Assembly (NCBI GenBank): GCA_036172665.1
Contig: CM069870.1
Location: 56,606,212-56,670,211 of the forward strand
Direction: 5' to 3'
Length of the DNA stretch: 64,000 nucleotides
Source of the DNA: Prosopocoilus inquinatus
Lineage: Eukaryota; Arthropoda; Insecta; Coleoptera; Lucanidae
Below, one piece after another: positions 1-11,815 of this stretch. Each line of letters opens with the position of its first letter. Position 1 is the stretch's first letter. A program made the translations under genes and the position numbers. The notes beneath the pieces were generated by a model. It was not told the DNA's origin and made no database searches. It saw only the letters and a program-made list of their open reading frames with translations.

Positions 1-110
1 TGTCAACCTGCCATTTCAAATTTGAAACTCATAGTGCGCACAGCGCCATCCAGCGGATGTTCTAAATATATTACATCTTAAGAATTAGTATCTTAATTTG
101 TCTTTGACGG

Positions 111-913
111 TACCTTGTATCTTATTTAGATTCAAATTAACAGAGGGGAAGGGACTTTAAAGTAACACTGTGTAAGAAGAATCTAAGAATCAATACAAAA
201 TGAAACAATGAAGATTGCATGTACAGTGGCGGAAACATAAAGCGGGACAAGTCTTATAACGAAATTTCCGATTATTTTGATAGTGTGAAATTTCCTTGGT
301 GACGGTCGTGACCCTTCTAATTAATTAATTACCGTCAGTAAACGTCAGAAATAACTTGTCAAATTGAGTTCTTAAGAATCTTATCGTCTTTCTAAGGGAA
401 ATGTAAGTGAAAATTTTCGACCAGTGAATCAAATGGAATTAGTGAAGCCTTTGGAAGAACTATGTGACATTTTGGATGTGTATATTAGAAATCTTAATTC
501 AATCTCCGGACATTTACATTCAATAATTCAATAGAAATGCTGTATGACTGTTATTTTGTTTCATCTTATTTCTCATGGCAACAATTGTAAGTATAATAAA
601 AACTAACTATTACTCTAGTACGATTTATTTGTATGAGGTATTTGTTCGTTATAATTTTTAATTATAAACGGAATGATTAATCATTTTACTTAATGGTTGA
701 AGGTTGATAAATTACCATAGTTACCGAAATTTAGAAGTAAGGTTTAAACTAACGAAAGTTTACTGTCCCGCTTTCTGTTTTCCCAACTGTACAGTTTTGA
801 GATGTCCGGTTGTGAATATTTACTTGTTTCATTTTATCCAAATTCTTCTTATACAGTGTTAGTCTGAAGTCCCTTCCCCCCTGTTAATTTGGAAGCACTG
901 AAGATGCAAGGTA
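111..913. mobile_element. Non-coding element with long terminal inverted repeats, TA-flanked
   Basis: About 140-170 bases at the left (from about 103 to 250) match, inverted, those at the right (about 761 to 921). Shared blocks include AAATTAACAG, GGGAAGGGACTT, TAACACTGT and AAAGCGGGACA. The inner ends CCTTG and CAAGG are each next to TA, as in Tc1/mariner insertions, but the similarity continues about 10 bases beyond the TA, so the true ends could lie further out. There is no coding capacity. This is probably an old MITE; arm identity by eye is roughly 75%. Confidence 0.6.
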
Positions 914-1479
914 CAGCAAAGACAAAATCTATGTACCTTGATTTTGTAATAATTTTGAAATATAATTACTTTAGAATGTCTGCTCTTGCTAAGAATATCA
1001 ATCTTTTAAACGATTTGTGGTTTGGATTTGTGGCACATTTTAAAGAAATTTCAATTCTACATTCATCTATTTGTCAGTCTTAACAGTCTTAATTTATTTT
1101 TGAGTTACCTACAGAACTTGTGCTTGTTTAAAGTCGTTTCTCTTTCATATTAACTATGAAACAAAACAAAACAGGAAATTCGAATAAAAACTAAATCAAA
1201 GCAAATACAAGTACTAAGTTCACAGATAAAATTAAGTTAAAACGTTAATTATCTAGCGCTGTGCATACTACTAACTTCAAAATGTTAAATGAAAAGGTAG
1301 TTTGAGTGAATTTTAATCCAATGACATTATTAGCTTTCAGATTTTGTGGTGGTTCCTTGTATTATTTTTTTCCTTTGTTTTTATATCCTCCATTTTTTTG
1401 TATGAAGTTGAGAAACAATCTGCATAACCAAGATTATCAACACGACGTTTAAATTTGGAATATATGCAAACGTTTTAGG
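914..1479. other. No recognisable feature
   Basis: AT-rich sequence. I see no conserved coding frame, repeat or RNA gene here. Confidence 0.5.
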
Positions 1480-2330
1480 TCTGACATGTGTCATGCCAAT
1501 ATACAAGAAAAGTATTTCCGAAGAATGCGGCAGTTGTCGGCTCATTTCACTGGCTCCAGAAATATCCGAAATTATTGAAACTGCCATAAAAAATCAAATA
1601 TATTACTTTTTTTTAATCACAATTGAATCACAAAATTTAATCAGCGTAAATTAGTATGGTTTCCGCAAAAATTGTTTTACTATTACCGCGACAAATTCTC
1701 TTGTTGACTACATTATCCATCGATTAGTTTGAAAATAGAGAGTACGCATTTTCTGTGTTTTTTTGACCCTAACGAACACAAAAACATTTATAAATGCAAC
1801 TATGCAAATATATGAATGGTTTTTGAACAACAGACTTTGTTTAAATACTAGCAAAACGCAATTTATGCAATACTTCCTATGAAATATTAATAATATAACA
1901 GGCAATTTTAGCAAGGAAAAATACATAAAATAATTTGGCATTTATTGATATCAGTCTTTACAATCGCATAAACATATGGATTATGTAGATAAGAAACTGA
2001 CTAAAATTGCATCTTATTCGACATTTGACAAATTATGTTCCCTTTAAGTACTGTGCTACCATTCTATCATGGTATTTTTTTTTAGTCTGTCAGGCAGTGT
2101 GAAGGTCATTGGATCAGACAGACTAAATTACTTGGAAAATTTTCAGTTAAATCAATATCCAATTCCTCTTATAAAAATTCTAATTAACTCAATTTTCTCC
2201 AAGTATTTGCTAGTTTTCTTTAAAGTTCAAGCAGCGGTTGCTTCGTTTTATTCATCGGACCCATTGTGCCGGAGCAAACAGAATTTTTCTGCTTCAGAAA
2301 AAAGTTATTCGTATTAGAATTGGAAAAACA
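1480..2330 (+). pseudogene. LINE reverse transcriptase relic
   Basis: Translating across several stops and frame changes gives blocks typical of non-LTR reverse transcriptases, in the right order. A segment near 1490-1570 resembles the P-I-Y-K-K ... E-C-G-S-C-R-L-I-S-L region. YGFRKN followed by a T-rich stretch and LVDYI is near 1655-1715. The thumb region W-F-L-N-N-x-L-C-L-N-T-S-K-T is near 1815-1855, then H-K-H-M-D-Y-V-D-K-K-L near 1968-2000. A C-terminal LLQKKVIRI block lies near 2290-2320. The catalytic palm (YADD) part is missing between 1715 and 1800. This is a dead CR1/Jockey-type fragment; the exact clade cannot be set. Confidence 0.6.
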
Positions 2331-2340
2331 ATAACATATT

Positions 2341-2404
2341 TGAGCAAAGCACCTCAAGCATCATGGAAAGTCGCCTAGCCCGAAAAACGAGAGGTGCTTT
2401 GCTC
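2341..2404. repeat. Short hairpin with a 14 bp stem
   Basis: GAGCAAAGCACCTC at the left pairs perfectly with GAGGTGCTTTGCTC at the right, with a spacer of about 35 bases. It lies directly downstream of the LINE relic. It could be a small foldback element or part of the LINE 3' region; no second copy was seen in the window. Confidence 0.5.
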
Positions 2405-3677
2405 GGTGCATCAAGTTACCTATGACAGTTTCACTTCGTATCCTTCCATAAAAATAGGAAGTTGAACTTTATCGTGCATTCTGAAGACCATAATATAAAT
2501 TCGCACTTGGAAGCTCAGGAAGGCAGCATAACTTTTCGAACCTGTTGAAATTATCCATTTGTGCTTCAAGTAATGTAATTTCTCTTTACCTAATGGTATT
2601 GTACAACATTACGAAGCATTACGAGCTTCTGGACAAAATTCAACAGTTACTGCAGTAGAAGATCCCCATACTAGAACCAACATCGCAACAACTGAAAATG
2701 AAGACTTATTTCAACAAGGCCAAGGCCTTGCACAAAGGCCCTAAAACTAAACACCGTTAAGGACTTCAAATAATAATATTTATTTCTAAGAACTGGTCGC
2801 CGAAGTCTGCCTCGACAAGCCTTACAGGAACTTTCCCATGGAGAAAAAGTATAGCGATAGTCAGCAAGGAAGCAATGTTAATATCAAAGAGGACGGTCTC
2901 TTTATAGTTGTTTTCATATTTCTTCCTAATTCAGAATTTCGTCCTTGGAAAGTTTCGTATGCTTATACATATTCTATCCATTTCATTCTCTATTGATTAC
3001 GACATTTGGTTACTTGCGGTTGTTCCCGTTTTTAATACAATCCTTGATCTGATTACTGCCTTTTAAACCTCGCTCAGTACTTTCTTCACATCCTTCTGGT
3101 TCTTCCTTTCCAATTTTTCGAACTGCCATTCTATTAATCTTAGCAAATAATTTTGCTTCTATTTTGTATAATCTATGTATCCTTTTTCTCTTATTCCTGT
3201 TTCTTCTTTTCTTCTTTCTACTCCTTTTGGATTCCAAATATTCAAAAATGTTAAATTATCAAATTGTCAACCAAAATTACAATTTTTTTTATCTGGTATG
3301 AACAGAAACTTAAAAATACTTATAAATATATTAATATTTTCAATTGCATGCTACATCAAATTGCTGATTATATTTCGGTATAGACTTGTCTACTGAATAT
3401 ACATTTTGTCGCTCAGTAATTTGCAAAAGCCTGTTGAGCGATTAATTCACTAATAATAATAAAAGCAAAAGAAGAACATTTGTTAAATTAAATATAGTGC
3501 CATGGCTGGGATACACTGAAATGCTTCTCAAAACGAGAAGGCTCAAGATCGTTCTATGGAGAAGCTCAGTTATGAAGGGAGAAAGGGGAGGTCAAGGAAG
3601 GATAGTACGAAAATTTAAGAAGATTAAAAAACTGAAGGGAAAAGTAACGAAAAGAAGATTATGGAGAAGAAAAATTG
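2405..3677. other. No gene recognised; pyrimidine-rich stretch
   Basis: The interval holds a pyrimidine-rich block near 3175-3240, whose reverse strand gives an artificial Lys/Arg-rich reading frame, and a purine-rich block near 3530-3680. Neither looks like a gene. No transposon ends were found. Confidence 0.5.
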
Positions 3678-3900
3678 CCCTAAATTAGTGATGGCCACTC
3701 TCGAATAAGATGAACTATCGAATAATTACTAAATGAATGATAACAACTTTCAAATAAATAGATTGGTATTTGGTGTTATTTATTCGAATCAGTTAATATG
3801 AATATTGGAACGAATTTATTCGAAATTTGTTGTCATCCATTTAGTAATTATTCGACAGTTCATTTTATTCGATAGTGCCGTGCCCATTACTACCCTACAT
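3678..3900. mobile_element. hAT-type MITE with 8 bp target duplication
   Basis: Element proper is 3686-3892 (207 bp). Its ends are inverted copies over about 70 bases: it starts TAGTGATGGCCACTCTCGAA and ends with the complement of TAGTAATGGGCACGGCACTA. The 8-base flanks are CCCTAAAT on the left and CCCTACAT on the right, one mismatch apart, which fits hAT target-site duplication. It has no coding capacity, so it must have been mobilised in trans. Confidence 0.75.
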
Positions 3901-4827
3901 GTTTTGCGAACGTGAGAGTAACAAAACTTTTTATAGCGATTAACACGAATAGTAACGGAAAAAGTTGTGCACATTTATTCCACATGATATGAGAATAAGA
4001 TTTGTTGTTTACTTTGTGATTTGAAATGCAGTTAATGAAGAGCGCAGAGAAGTCGCAAAACTACATTTAACAAGCCAATTATATTACATAATTTCAGTAA
4101 TTTAAGACGTGCAGCTAATTAAATATTAGCAAGCACAGTCTCCTCAAGTGCAAATTTTAAATGAACCTTGAGAGTAAAAACTAATTAAAGCGGGTGTGAT
4201 AAAATTACATCCGCAGCGGAGCGTCTCCTCGTTTTGATATTTTATTTTCCTGTGCTGTTTCACCAATCGAAAAGTTGTTTTCGTTCGCAGGGCTTTTTAA
4301 TGGTCCTGTTTATCGGGAATCGTTAATACGCCCTCCTCTCCTTTCAGAAACTCTCGAGGTACGTGTTCGTTTTGAATAAGCCACTCTGATAACGCGAACT
4401 CTTCACCCACAGTGAAGATGATACTGGCAGCTTGTTTAGTTTAGTGTTGGAAAGCATTCTTCATTGTCGTCACATCCTTATTCGCACCTTCCACCTTCTC
4501 AGTTTCCATTAAGAAAAATAGCAAGCATTGGATTCTGTAACTTATTAACAGGCTGTTAAAATATAGAGGTCCTTTAAAATTTAAAATACAGTTCTATGAT
4601 TGGTTGTTACCGTTGCAATAAAGTTTAACAGCCCTTTAAACTGAACGCTTTTGATACAGAACAGATCGCAATTTGTACTTATTTACAATATTCTGCAGCT
4701 ACGAGGACCACTATATAGAAATATTGTCTTCCTAGTCATGACAATGACAAACATTTTAACCTTACGTAAAAAAATTGAGCTAGTTGTTGTAATTACAAAC
4801 ATTTTATAAATAATATTGTGATGAAAA
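3901..4827. other. No gene recognised
   Basis: Mixed-composition sequence with a slightly GC-richer part near 4190-4380. I see no conserved reading frame. A 10-base inverted repeat (GGCTGTTAAA, near 4551 and 4626) is too short to interpret. Confidence 0.5.
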
Positions 4828-5190
4828 ATGAGTCATTTAAAATTAGAGTATCGCAGCTTAATAAAATTCTTGCCAAAAGAGGATCATCACCGAAAAACAA
4901 TTCATGAGAGTATGTGGTACCACGGTATTACATAATAAAACAGTTTCGTTGGGAACGTGAATCCATTGTAGACGATCCTAGAAGTAGAAGACCAAAAACG
5001 GCAACAAATGATAAAATGACACAAAAAGTTGAAGTCGTGGTTTTCGTCGTGTGAAGGTCTTCACCATTGGTATGATATTAGGAATATTTAATCCCTTGAG
5101 TAAAAGCTGTGTTTGAAAAGGTCTCAATTTCCGAGAAAGCCACAGACGCAACCATCTACTAGAAAATTGATGGCAACAATTTTTGATGAA
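4828..5190 (+). pseudogene. Mariner-type transposase relic
   Basis: Conceptual translation across stops and frame changes gives the start of a mariner transposase: M-S-H-L-K-L-E-Y-R-S-L-I-K-F-L near 4828, like the E-x-R-x-V-I-K-F-L start of the family. Next come RESIVDDPRSRRPKTAT (near 4957-5005), the E-D-D-P-R-S-G-R-P linker after the paired helix-turn-helix DNA-binding region, and QTQPSTRKLMATIF (near 5147-5185), the block before the second catalytic Asp. The region between linker and catalytic block is deleted, and no full DDD triad remains. It cannot encode a working enzyme. No terminal repeats were located. Confidence 0.6.
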
Positions 5191-6272
5191 TGGCATCCTT
5201 GTGATCGAATAGGTGCCAAAAGGTACCACGTACCGGTGCAGGCGATAGCAAGGTTAACACTGACGAATGGCTTCGGTGTCGCCGGCCAACTGTAATGGGA
5301 CGGGGTGGAGTTGTCAAACAAAACGCGAATATTGCCTCAAAGGGCGCCACTTAATTTTTTTAATGCTAGGTACCGCGGAAAAATCAAGAAAACACGACTC
5401 ATCCAAAATATTTCACAAATTTTATTTGCGTTCAACATATAACAAGAGCAACACAATAAAAACGCTTCAAATCTATGTTAATAAAACAATCATCTGCTTC
5501 CGCGAACAAACAAAATTAAGAAAAAATAATTACCCAGAGGTGAGTGAGAATCTAATGTAGCCAATTAAAGAAACAAAACTGCACACGGTACAGATTAATA
5601 CCGTACGTAAATCAACATTCCAAATTACTTAACATACACCACGAACTCCCAATGTAAGTATTCAGATCTGAAATGCTTTCGTTCAAGCGATTAGAAAAAC
5701 ATAGCTAAAATTAACCCAAATGCTGTAGTCCTGATGGGATTCGTGTCCAATTTAATAAAAAGGTTCAATCGGTTACGTAAATACGCGTCCAACTAATCCG
5801 CGGGAACTGCGCGTTAATCCACAATTAAATCATTCAACAAAAATTATTCGAAAAAAAAAATAAAATAAATAAAAAAGGTCCGACCTGTCCTAGCACTGCG
5901 TCGAGTCAGCCTAGACGGCGGCGGTCAATGCTCCAGTTATTCGGCTGCCTCACGTTCTTGTTTTTCCGTCCATCGTTGGACGACAACAGAGGCTTGCAAC
6001 TCCTTCGAAAGTCCAAGGGGCAACTTATTCTGAAGAACTGAAAAGGCGAAAAAGGGCGGACAACGCCTTGCCGGAGGTGAAAGCCACGGGGTTGATAGCG
6101 CTAAGTTCAAGAGCGCCTAGAGATAAAATCCTAGTGGAGACACGAAAAAAGAACGCCGTAACACACGAACCGGTTTAAACGCAGTTTCTCTTCAGGAATG
6201 ACCAGGTAGGTCCGACTAGAGCCGCAATTACTATTCCACCTTCACAAGGGAAACGCTCCGATATTCACGAAA
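5191..6272. other. Unassigned; GC-rich from about 5875
   Basis: AT-rich to about 5870, then distinctly GC-richer. The GC-rich part may be the body of the element whose 3' end is proposed at 6273-6313. No conserved protein is seen. Confidence 0.4.
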
Positions 6273-6313
6273 CACGCACAAACACAAAACATGTGTTTGT
6301 GCGTGACATCTAA
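6273..6313 (+). mobile_element. Candidate Helitron 3' terminus
   Basis: A perfect 14 bp stem (6273-6286 with 6292-6305) closes a 5-base loop. Four bases later comes CTAA (6310-6313), followed by T. A terminal hairpin then CTRR, inserted before T, is the Helitron 3' signature. No RepHel protein is present and I could not fix the 5' TC end, so this is at best a non-autonomous copy. Confidence 0.4.
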
Positions 6314-7667
6314 TTCTAGAATCATCCGTTGTAAACTCGATTCGGGGTAACAGGTTGAAATAGACAAATAGGAGAAAACAAAAGAATTAAAGAGTGTGGA
6401 CCAATCCGGCAACACGTGACATAAGCCCCTTCCAATGAAAATTGAATGTCAAGGGACACGATCGCGTCCACGAAACGAATGCAATGTTTCGCAACTCGCA
6501 GTAAGCGGGAAGCAAAAAAGAAACCCGCCGCTCTGGCGACACCCGGAATAATTCTAAAAACCATAAATTTCCCTGCGATTTCATATGAATTTCACAAACG
6601 GGTTTCTAATTCGAAATGCAATCTTCGAAGATCTAAATAAAAAAATTAAACAAATAAGCGATCCGTGAATTTATTATTCAATTAAGTCTATTTCCAGACT
6701 CGAGCTGATAACAGAATAATTCCAATCTCTGGATAATTTTACTTTACAGGGCGTCCCAAAACAAAAAAAGGACTTAAAACTGTAACAACTTATGTCAAGG
6801 CTTTAAAAAATCCGCGTATAGCAATTGATCAGAAACGACCCAATTTTGTGAATCAAGAAGTGTTTCTGCTGTAGCTTGGTTTCGGTTCGTCTGACTTATT
6901 TTTTCAAATTCTTAAAGAAACACCTTTGAGGGCACCGCTTTGAATCGGATGATAGCCTAGAGGCAGAAGTAGACTACTTCTTGTGCGGTTTAAGAAAAAA
7001 CATTTTCTTTGCAAGGGTAGAAGTTCATTGGAGGACAATTAACACAAGTGCGATGATTACTTTTTTGGCGGATCAAGAAGAAACATTTTTTACAAGTCAT
7101 TGGAGGACAAGTGCGATGATGTGAGCGACGGGGGCTACATTGAGAAATTAAAAATTAAAAAAATGGTATCATAGCTCGGCAGAATTCTTTTCTGATGACC
7201 CTCGTATATTTGTTTTTAATTTGTTCATAAAAATAATGGAGAAAGCATGAGTAGAAATTTAAATTTGCTTTTATGAGCGTCGGGCGCAGAGAAAGGTTTT
7301 ATTTATTCGTATACTTTAGCACTGGAACTCGACATCCAGTAAAATTAGTTTCATGCAAATTAGATTTCGCGTTTTTGACTTTTTTTACTGAGTCTGGTTA
7401 TTTATTTATGCAGTAAAAAATTTATCCATACGTTTGCATAAAACTGATATCAATAAACAACAAAGAAATTCTATTAAATATTATTTTTGTATTTGTACAT
7501 TTTAAAAATTGCCTAACACTTTAGATAAAGGTATCGCTTGCTTTTTTATCCATAAGTAATTTTTTTGTGTATCCCTTAAAAATTAAAAATTGTAATTAAA
7601 TCATATTTTAGGAAAATTGTAAATGAAGAAGGAATTTGTTGGTTATTATAAAATAATAAAAAACATT
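6314..7667. other. No gene recognised; possible degraded terminal-repeat element
   Basis: Near 6745 TACAGGGCGTC, and near 7190-7204 the complement of TACGAGGGTCATC, could be decayed inverted ends of a roughly 460 bp element. Inside it, two near-duplicate stretches (about 7020-7060 and 7085-7120) share CATTGGAGGACAA and GTGCGATGAT. The remainder is AT-rich and unassigned. Confidence 0.3.
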
Positions 7668-7778
7668 TTAGTGTTTTCTACTGACTGAGTGTATTTCCAT
7701 CTTGGTTCAGCTTTATGTAATAAAACGAGATGGAGATACACTCAGTGCACACCGGTGCGGCTAGCGGAAAACGGATTA
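7668..7778. mobile_element. Palindromic MITE, TTA-flanked, copy 1
   Basis: The element (about 7671-7775) is almost entirely one inverted repeat: GAGTGTATTTCCATCT near 7686 pairs with AGATGGAGATACACTC near 7728. It ends GTGTTTTC / GAAAACGGA and is flanked by TTA on both sides. A second, fuller copy lies at 59242-59370. The left arm here lacks about 15 bases present in that copy. Confidence 0.65.
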
Positions 7779-9374
7779 ATCTGTTGAGATTCGCCCTAAA
7801 AGGAATGAAAAAAAGGCAAGCGATATTATACCGGATGATTAATGGAATTCATAATTAGAGGAGGCTGTGATTGTTGCTATTTTATGCTGTGTGGTTGGAT
7901 GCAAAGAGAAATAAATAAAAAGTTGACAGTTGTCATATTTGAGGTTATGCTCGTGTTTTATACAATCTTTATATTGTTATTTTATTTTGTATGGATGCTG
8001 GTTTAAACCATTTTTTTTAAATATTAGGGATTAAAAAAATAAATATCACAATTGTGTATAATAATTTGTTAATTACTAATCTAAAATTCGAAATGTGTCA
8101 ACCGTAAGAAAACATCGCCATGTTTATAAACTCACTTACTTTTTCGATGGTCGATAGTTTTTTCTGTTTGTATTCTCTGTTGTACTCAGTTTGGACTGAA
8201 TTATTCGAATTTGCGTGTTGTTTATTTCCACAGAGAAAAAAATGTTTTCAACTCCCTTTCATTTAAAGGCGATTTCAAACACAATTTATCTTCGTTTCTG
8301 TCCAACTTTTACAAGTTATTTTAACGCGTATGGGGCGTTCTACACTAAATCTCCGTAAAGTACCCCCTGTTTAATCACACGCTCAAAATAAATCTCCTTG
8401 AATTTCTATTCCAGGCCTGTTTCTATATCTTCCTCGAAAAAAAAAAACGGAAATTTATGTCTCCAATAATAGCTATTTCGCCTGATTTGGAATTTTGTAA
8501 GAAATTTTCGTGCGCTCAGTTCTACGGTTACCTACAATAATAATGTTCGGAAACGGCGAAGCGCCAAAGGAATTTTAATGTTATTGTAGACATTTCGATT
8601 CGACCGGAACGCACGTGCATGGACTGCAGGCAATTTTGAAATTGTAGCTCTCGTATTTGTACGCGAGAGCAAAATGGACTTATTTATTTGCTGATACTCG
8701 CGTATATAATTAATATACACCATATACCATAGATGGAATATTCATTTCGGAAAATAAAATGGCCACGAAAACTAAATTGTCAACAAATCCAATTGTTTAC
8801 ATCGGGCACCTGGGAATATTGAATTTGTAGGAGATTCGCTTTGTGGTTATTGAAATCGAAGCAATTCTACATTTTTTTCCTTGAGAATGCTTATACGGTA
8901 ATGCATAATTTCGTAAATATTGTTTTCGTTAATATTTACGACCTCTCCTCCATTTCATAAAATTAAAGAAATATTCCCGATATTAGATTTGCTCAATTCT
9001 GTACGAATACGCAAAGAATACGTAAAAAAGTTTAAAGTGTTTACGACACCGACATCTTGAAATCAAGACGAAATTTTGGTTGTTTGAATAACACTAATCC
9101 AACTAATTGCAAAATATATTTTTGGTTCTGTACTTTTTAAAAGAATGACCTCTAAGATTAAAAATTGTTTTGTTAACAAGATTCCTCTTCTTTTCTTCTT
9201 TTTTCTATGATCATATTTCATCATTGCTCCTTGATCTTCTTTAACTTTGACCCATATTACTTGATGTTTCTTCGTCTTTCTTTGGTATTTGATTTTCCGT
9301 CAGTTATAATATTAAGGTCATCGAAATAATTAATTCAATTTCCAATATTAACATATATTTTTAATGTATGTTTA
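7779..9374. other. No gene recognised
   Basis: AT-rich single-copy-looking sequence. No conserved frame, RNA gene or element ends were seen. Confidence 0.5.
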
Positions 9375-9763
9375 TCCAAGGGAGTATTTTCAAGTAAATG
9401 GAAGCAAGCGCGGATCATACCAATACCAAAAGTTAGCAAACCATCAGAAATTATTCAGTTAAGGCATTTTGCGCGTGTTATCTAGAGTATTGGAAAAACT
9501 TGCAGCTACCCAGTTAATTGATCATTGTTACCTCCTGTCCAGTTTGGTTTCCGGACTGGATACAGTTGTACTTCCGCTTTGGCTAATATTTTAGACGATA
9601 TTTATTAAGGTCACAGATGAAAGTAAGTTTACTATACTGTTACTTCTTGACTTTTCCAAAGCGTTCAAGCCTTCGATTTAATTAATCGTCACTTACTTCT
9701 AAATATCTTACATTATGTTGGTTTGGATTGTAATGCTATATACTTTTTCCGCAGTTATTCATA

Positions 9764-10754
9764 CCGTGCCTTCAATTGAATTCCTCAATAAAGTAAGCTG
9801 TGATTTTTTTTATGAAGTTGGCGACACAATTCTAGAGAAAACAGTTGTCATTAACTGTCGGTACTGATCATAACATGAAATAAAAACACAACATTAAAGT
9901 TTAAAGTAGATGCTAAAAGTGCTCTCCTTCAGCTTGAATACATAAGCGTACTCTGCGTTTCATGTTTTCAAACCCGTTTGCTAAGTGTTCGGGGGTTATG
10001 TTAGCACACACATCTGTAATGCCCGCACGAAGTTCTTCGATTGTGTGACGCGTAGTTCTAAAAACTGTGTTTTTCATGTGCGGATAAATGAAGTAATCTA
10101 TAATTATGAGATCCGGAGACCTTGCAGGAAAATTCACAATCCGATTATCGAAAAACTTAAAAAAGAAACCACTGACAATATTCTGTTCTCCTGTGAAAAT
10201 CTACTGGCTTGAGTTCGTGGACTGCTTGAATCTTATATGGATAAAGCTTTAAGTTTTTTTTAAGAATAGTGTGACATGTTCCCACTGATAGCTGAACTTC
10301 TTGTGAAAGTTTCGCAATAGATTTCTTGGGAGAGTGTTCCATTCGATCCCGAACATCTTCAATGCAGGCTGCAGTTCTTTTCTTAGCTGCTCCGCTCCCT
10401 GTTTTGCGACCAAGTGATCCTGTTTCACGAGATTTAAGAACACAAGCATGGATATGTTTAACTAGCTGTTCATAAGTAATAGCAAAATTAGGAAACTGCT
10501 GTCGAAACTTCTGTACACACTGATTAATTGAATAAACTAACTGTCCATTTTCTATTCTACCGATTTGAAAATAACTTTCAACAATAAATATTTTCTGCTG
10601 TAATTCTAACATTTTGAATTAATTGAAAATACTAAGTGTCAATTTGACATTTGTTTAATTAAATAATTGAACAGCTATCAGTCCTGCAAATCTTAGGAGA
10701 AAAAAACAGTGAAATCATAGCCCACTTTAATGAGGAAGTCAATTGAAGGCACGG
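9764..10754 (-). mobile_element. IS630/Tc1/mariner-type transposon, internally deleted
   Basis: Inverted ends of about 43 bases begin CCGTGCCTTCAATTGA, with roughly six mismatches: left 9764-9806, right 10712-10754. Both ends are flanked by TA (9762-9763 and 10755-10756), the target duplication of this superfamily. Length is 991 bp. It sits inside the LINE reverse transcriptase, between the block ending near 9762 and the block resuming near 10757, so it is younger than that LINE. Confidence 0.8.
9913..10612 (-). pseudogene. IS630-type transposase, catalytic core deleted
   Basis: The N-terminal part (10612 to about 10160) begins MLELQQKIFIVESYF. It carries the helix-turn-helix regions of an insect IS630/Tc1/mariner-type transposase, including SPKKSIAKLSQEVQLSVGT and the block before the first catalytic Asp (E-Y-C-Q-W-F-L). 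It stops at TAA. The C-terminal part (about 10153 to 9913, another frame) has ARSPDLIIIDYF with the third catalytic acidic residue, then the conserved E-N-M-K-R-R-V-R-L-C-I tail. The middle of the DDE/D core, with the first two catalytic residues, is missing at the join near 10155. It cannot transpose itself but could be moved by a relative. Confidence 0.75.
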
Positions 10755-10756
10755 TA

Positions 10757-11815
10757 TAATCGAATTTGCTTGAATGACAAGAAATCAGAAAATATTTTAG
10801 GACATCTGTTGTTTTTTATTTATTTACTTACTCAATTTAATATTAACTGTCAATATCACATATATGCTGAGGAGATCCAGCTATATTTATCTTTACCTAT
10901 CGAAAAATTGCAAAAACAGCATCAATGAATTTATGTAGCTTAACCGATATTTCTTTAAAACACTCCCTGGTACTTAATCCTAGGAAATCATGATTTTTAC
11001 TATTTGGTAAAGATCGCAGCCGTCTAGCTGCTTTGCCACAAATTAATTTATTCTTAAACAATCAGAGCTATTCTGTAATATTGATATGTATATCAATTCA
11101 TCTGGTCTTCAAAAATTGTTGTTACGAAACTGTTTGCAGAATACTGCTAGGTCACTTGATTCATAGCAATAATTACGTTACGTGTCAAGTCTATATCAAT
11201 GCTACGGAATAGACCCCAATGTGTTATTACAGCACACTGACAAAAGTAAAAATGTAGGAATACACATTGATTCAAAACTGCGTTTTAAATATCAGATATT
11301 GATGCCTGTATTAAAACAGCATTTTGTAATTTGAAAAAGATATATCCACATCGACATATATTAAATATTAATACAAAAATTCTTTTACGTGACACGTTAG
11401 TATTATCGCATTTCAATTTTTGTGATTCAGTTTATGGGCCTTGTCTTGACTCTATTGATATTCGTCGAGTACAGACCATACAAAATTCCTGGCTGAGATT
11501 CATTTACGTTATTAGGAAGCGCCGTCGGGTTTCGCATATCTTAACGGTATCTGCATGGTTAAACATGGAAAATTGCAGACTACTGCATTTTGCTTGCCTT
11601 TATCGTAAAGTATTATAAGTAAACCTCCGCCAAACTTACTTGCTCAGATCTAGTTTCGCACAGACATACACTACTTAAATATCCATCGCAAAGATGTCAT
11701 TGATATCCCGAAACATAAAACTACATTTTTAAATGATCAGTCAGTTACAATGCAGCACAATGTCTAAACAATTATGACTTCAAAGTTTTGTCCTTATTTG
11801 TTTTAAAAAAAAACG
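10757..11815 (+). pseudogene. LINE reverse transcriptase, C-terminal half (relic)
   Basis: This continues the LINE reading after the transposon insertion: N-R-I-C-L-N-D-K-K-S-E, then G-H-L-L-F-F-I-Y-L-L, then H-I-Y-A-E-E-I-Q-L-Y. The last is the YADD active site with both Asp changed to Glu. Frame changes follow near 10925-11330. The longest open piece (11331-11618) holds LSHFNFCDSVYGPCLD and RRVQTIQNSWLRFIY, the C-terminal region of CR1/Jockey-like LINEs. A last block near 11650-11815 (F-R-T-D-x-H-Y-L-N-I-H-R-K-D-V-I-D-I-P) ends the protein. It is inactive because of the altered catalytic site and the frame breaks. Confidence 0.65.

Noticed and set aside
3010..3237. Lys/Arg-rich 75-codon frame on the - strand
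   Set aside because: Low-complexity translation of a pyrimidine-rich tract.
4551..4635. 10-base inverted repeat GGCTGTTAAA / TTTAACAGCC
   Set aside because: Too short and without target duplication to call an element.
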